From JAJZJT01 sp049964655 (GTDB lineage Bacteria > Actinomycetota > Acidimicrobiia > Acidimicrobiales > RAAP-2): a stretch of 14,294 nucleotides of DNA. The number at the start of each line of letters is the position of its first letter. Within the stretch, counting starts at the first letter, position 1. Below are positions 13,620-14,294 of the stretch, one piece after another. The stretch spans positions 1-14,294 of the forward strand of contig JBMFXC010000067.1 of assembly GCA_049964655.1 (NCBI GenBank), read 5' to 3'. Made by a program: the position numbers and the translations under genes. The notes under the pieces were generated by a model. The model saw nothing but the letters and a program-made list of their open reading frames with translations, was not told where the DNA came from and did not search any database.

Positions 13620-13699
13620 GCTTTGGGGGCTGCGCGTTCGCCCGACTGTTCCTGCGCGGGTCAGACACCTCAGCGAGGAGCTCGTCCATGTCAGCAGTG

Positions 13700-13909
13700 A
13701 CCGAAGAGAAGCCGATGCCGGTCCGCCGGCACGAGAGATGCCCGCACCGACTCCACCCCGAGCTCCCGCTACTTCGCGACGCTCTGCACCGTCCCATGCT
13801 CAATCGCCAGCTCGGCCCGTAGCTGGCGCATCAGCTGCACCACCTGATCCTTCTTCGACGGGCTGTAGGGCCGCGACGCCGGATGCCCCGAAGGCTCCCG
13901 TAGAGGCAT
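13700..13909 (-). pseudogene. IS3-family-like transposase orfA remnant, broken
   Basis: From an ATG at 13909 the minus strand encodes about 46 residues ending QLMRQLRAELAIEHGTVQSVAK, then an in-frame TAG at 13769-13771. Beyond the stop the same frame continues RELGVESVRASLVPADRHR. This resembles the helix-turn-helix of IS3-type OrfA proteins (roughly VAxxLGxGxESVRxWVxQAD) with the tryptophan region scrambled. The remainder of orfA and all of orfB are missing. The stretch just upstream (about 13910-13960, minus strand) looks like an IS3 leader/terminus, with TCGGAGGCTCC and AAGGATGGGGTC before the ATG. It is called a dead IS fragment. The family assignment comes from pattern memory, not a search, and an unrelated HTH fragment is possible. 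Confidence 0.55.
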
Positions 13910-13959
13910 GACCCCATCCTTACTTCCAGACGATGGAGCCTCCGAAGAAGCCAGGGTGA

Positions 13960-14211
13960 CCACACGTACAAGGGGTTCGTGCCTCCTGGAGCCGGCGGTG
14001 CGACCCGACCCGGTTCGGTCCGGCTCCACGGCACACGAGGGCCATCGCCGGGCTCTGCCAGGAGCTCACCGCCACCAGAACCGTCTACCCGGGCACGGAC
14101 CTGCGGCTCGTCTGCTCGGCGAAAGGGCTGGGCTCACCGCCTACGGATGATGTCACCATGTCAGAAGATCTGGAATCGAGTAGCTTCCGGTCGGTGGTTC
14201 ATCGTGTGTAG
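13960..14211 (+). pseudogene. Possible C-terminal fragment of a second transposase
   Basis: An open frame without a plausible start runs to TAG at 14209-14211. It contains IAGLCQELTATRTVYPGTD and then LRLVCSAKG, a pattern I associate loosely with the C-terminal part of large actinobacterial transposases. The last 25 residues look random. It abuts the IS3 remnant head-to-tail with no proper gene between them, as expected for a nest of decayed insertions. The recognition is weak; it may be non-coding. Confidence 0.3.
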
Positions 14212-14294
14212 ATCGGTTAGCGGGCACCGGCGCCCCACGAGTGAATAGGAAAAGTCTATCGTGACTCTTGCAGATCGACGGCGCATGTTCTGGC
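14212..14294. other. Lower-GC right edge, possible start of a gene leaving the window
   Basis: This stretch includes an A-rich piece (GAATAGGAAAAGTCTATC, 14243-14260) unlike the rest of the window. It is followed by a GTG at 14261 that opens a frame to the window end, reading VTLADRRRMFW. TAGGAA at 14246-14251 sits 9 nt before it. The coding call is not secure with only 11 codons visible. Confidence 0.2.

Overview
The window is about 70% GC on inspection, with strong G/C at third codon positions, GTG starts and many overlapping genes. This fits a high-GC actinobacterium. An Acidimicrobiia-like organism is my guess from protein flavour and gene order; it was not tested by any search. The first 13.6 kb is ordinary, tightly packed chromosome. 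The last roughly 650 bp is a degraded mobile-element scar.

Layout. (1) Positions 1-4732 form a molybdenum block: the last codons of moaA, moaD (GTGA overlap), a convergent mogA/moaB-type gene with a histidine-rich tail, a divergent small DUF6457 gene, a MerR-type HTH + TOBE (Mop) regulator, and on the minus strand a substrate-binding lipoprotein (modA/wtpA type) followed by a fused permease-ATPase (modB-modC in one chain). Together they import molybdate or tungstate, sense it, and build molybdopterin. (2) 4991-5878 is a stand-alone SDR oxidoreductase, divergent from modA. (3) 6008-7513 is an anaerobic sulfatase-maturase type radical SAM/SPASM enzyme with a C-terminal SEC-C zinc motif. (4) 7751-9865 is a three-gene operon: TSUP (TauE/SafE) exporter, DUF1634 membrane protein, and a GntR/HutC-type regulator. 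It starts at a near-consensus promoter that gives a leaderless mRNA. (5) 12296-9919 (minus) is marR plus a DHA2-type MFS efflux pump, with a perfect palindrome over the marR start codon. (6) 12483-13580 is a LACTB2-like metallo-beta-lactamase-fold hydrolase. (7) 13640-14211 holds remnants of an IS3-type transposase orfA and possibly of a second transposase.

The most notable non-gene signals are these. Three different in-frame tandem repeats (15, 21 and 33 bp units) sit in three genes of the molybdenum block. A recurring -10 hexamer lies 6-7 nt before several start codons, implying widespread leaderless transcription. An imperfect palindrome is superimposed on the TSUP promoter, and an inverted repeat lies in the modA-SDR gap. 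I found no CRISPR array, tRNA or rRNA, and no convincing wholly new multi-gene system.
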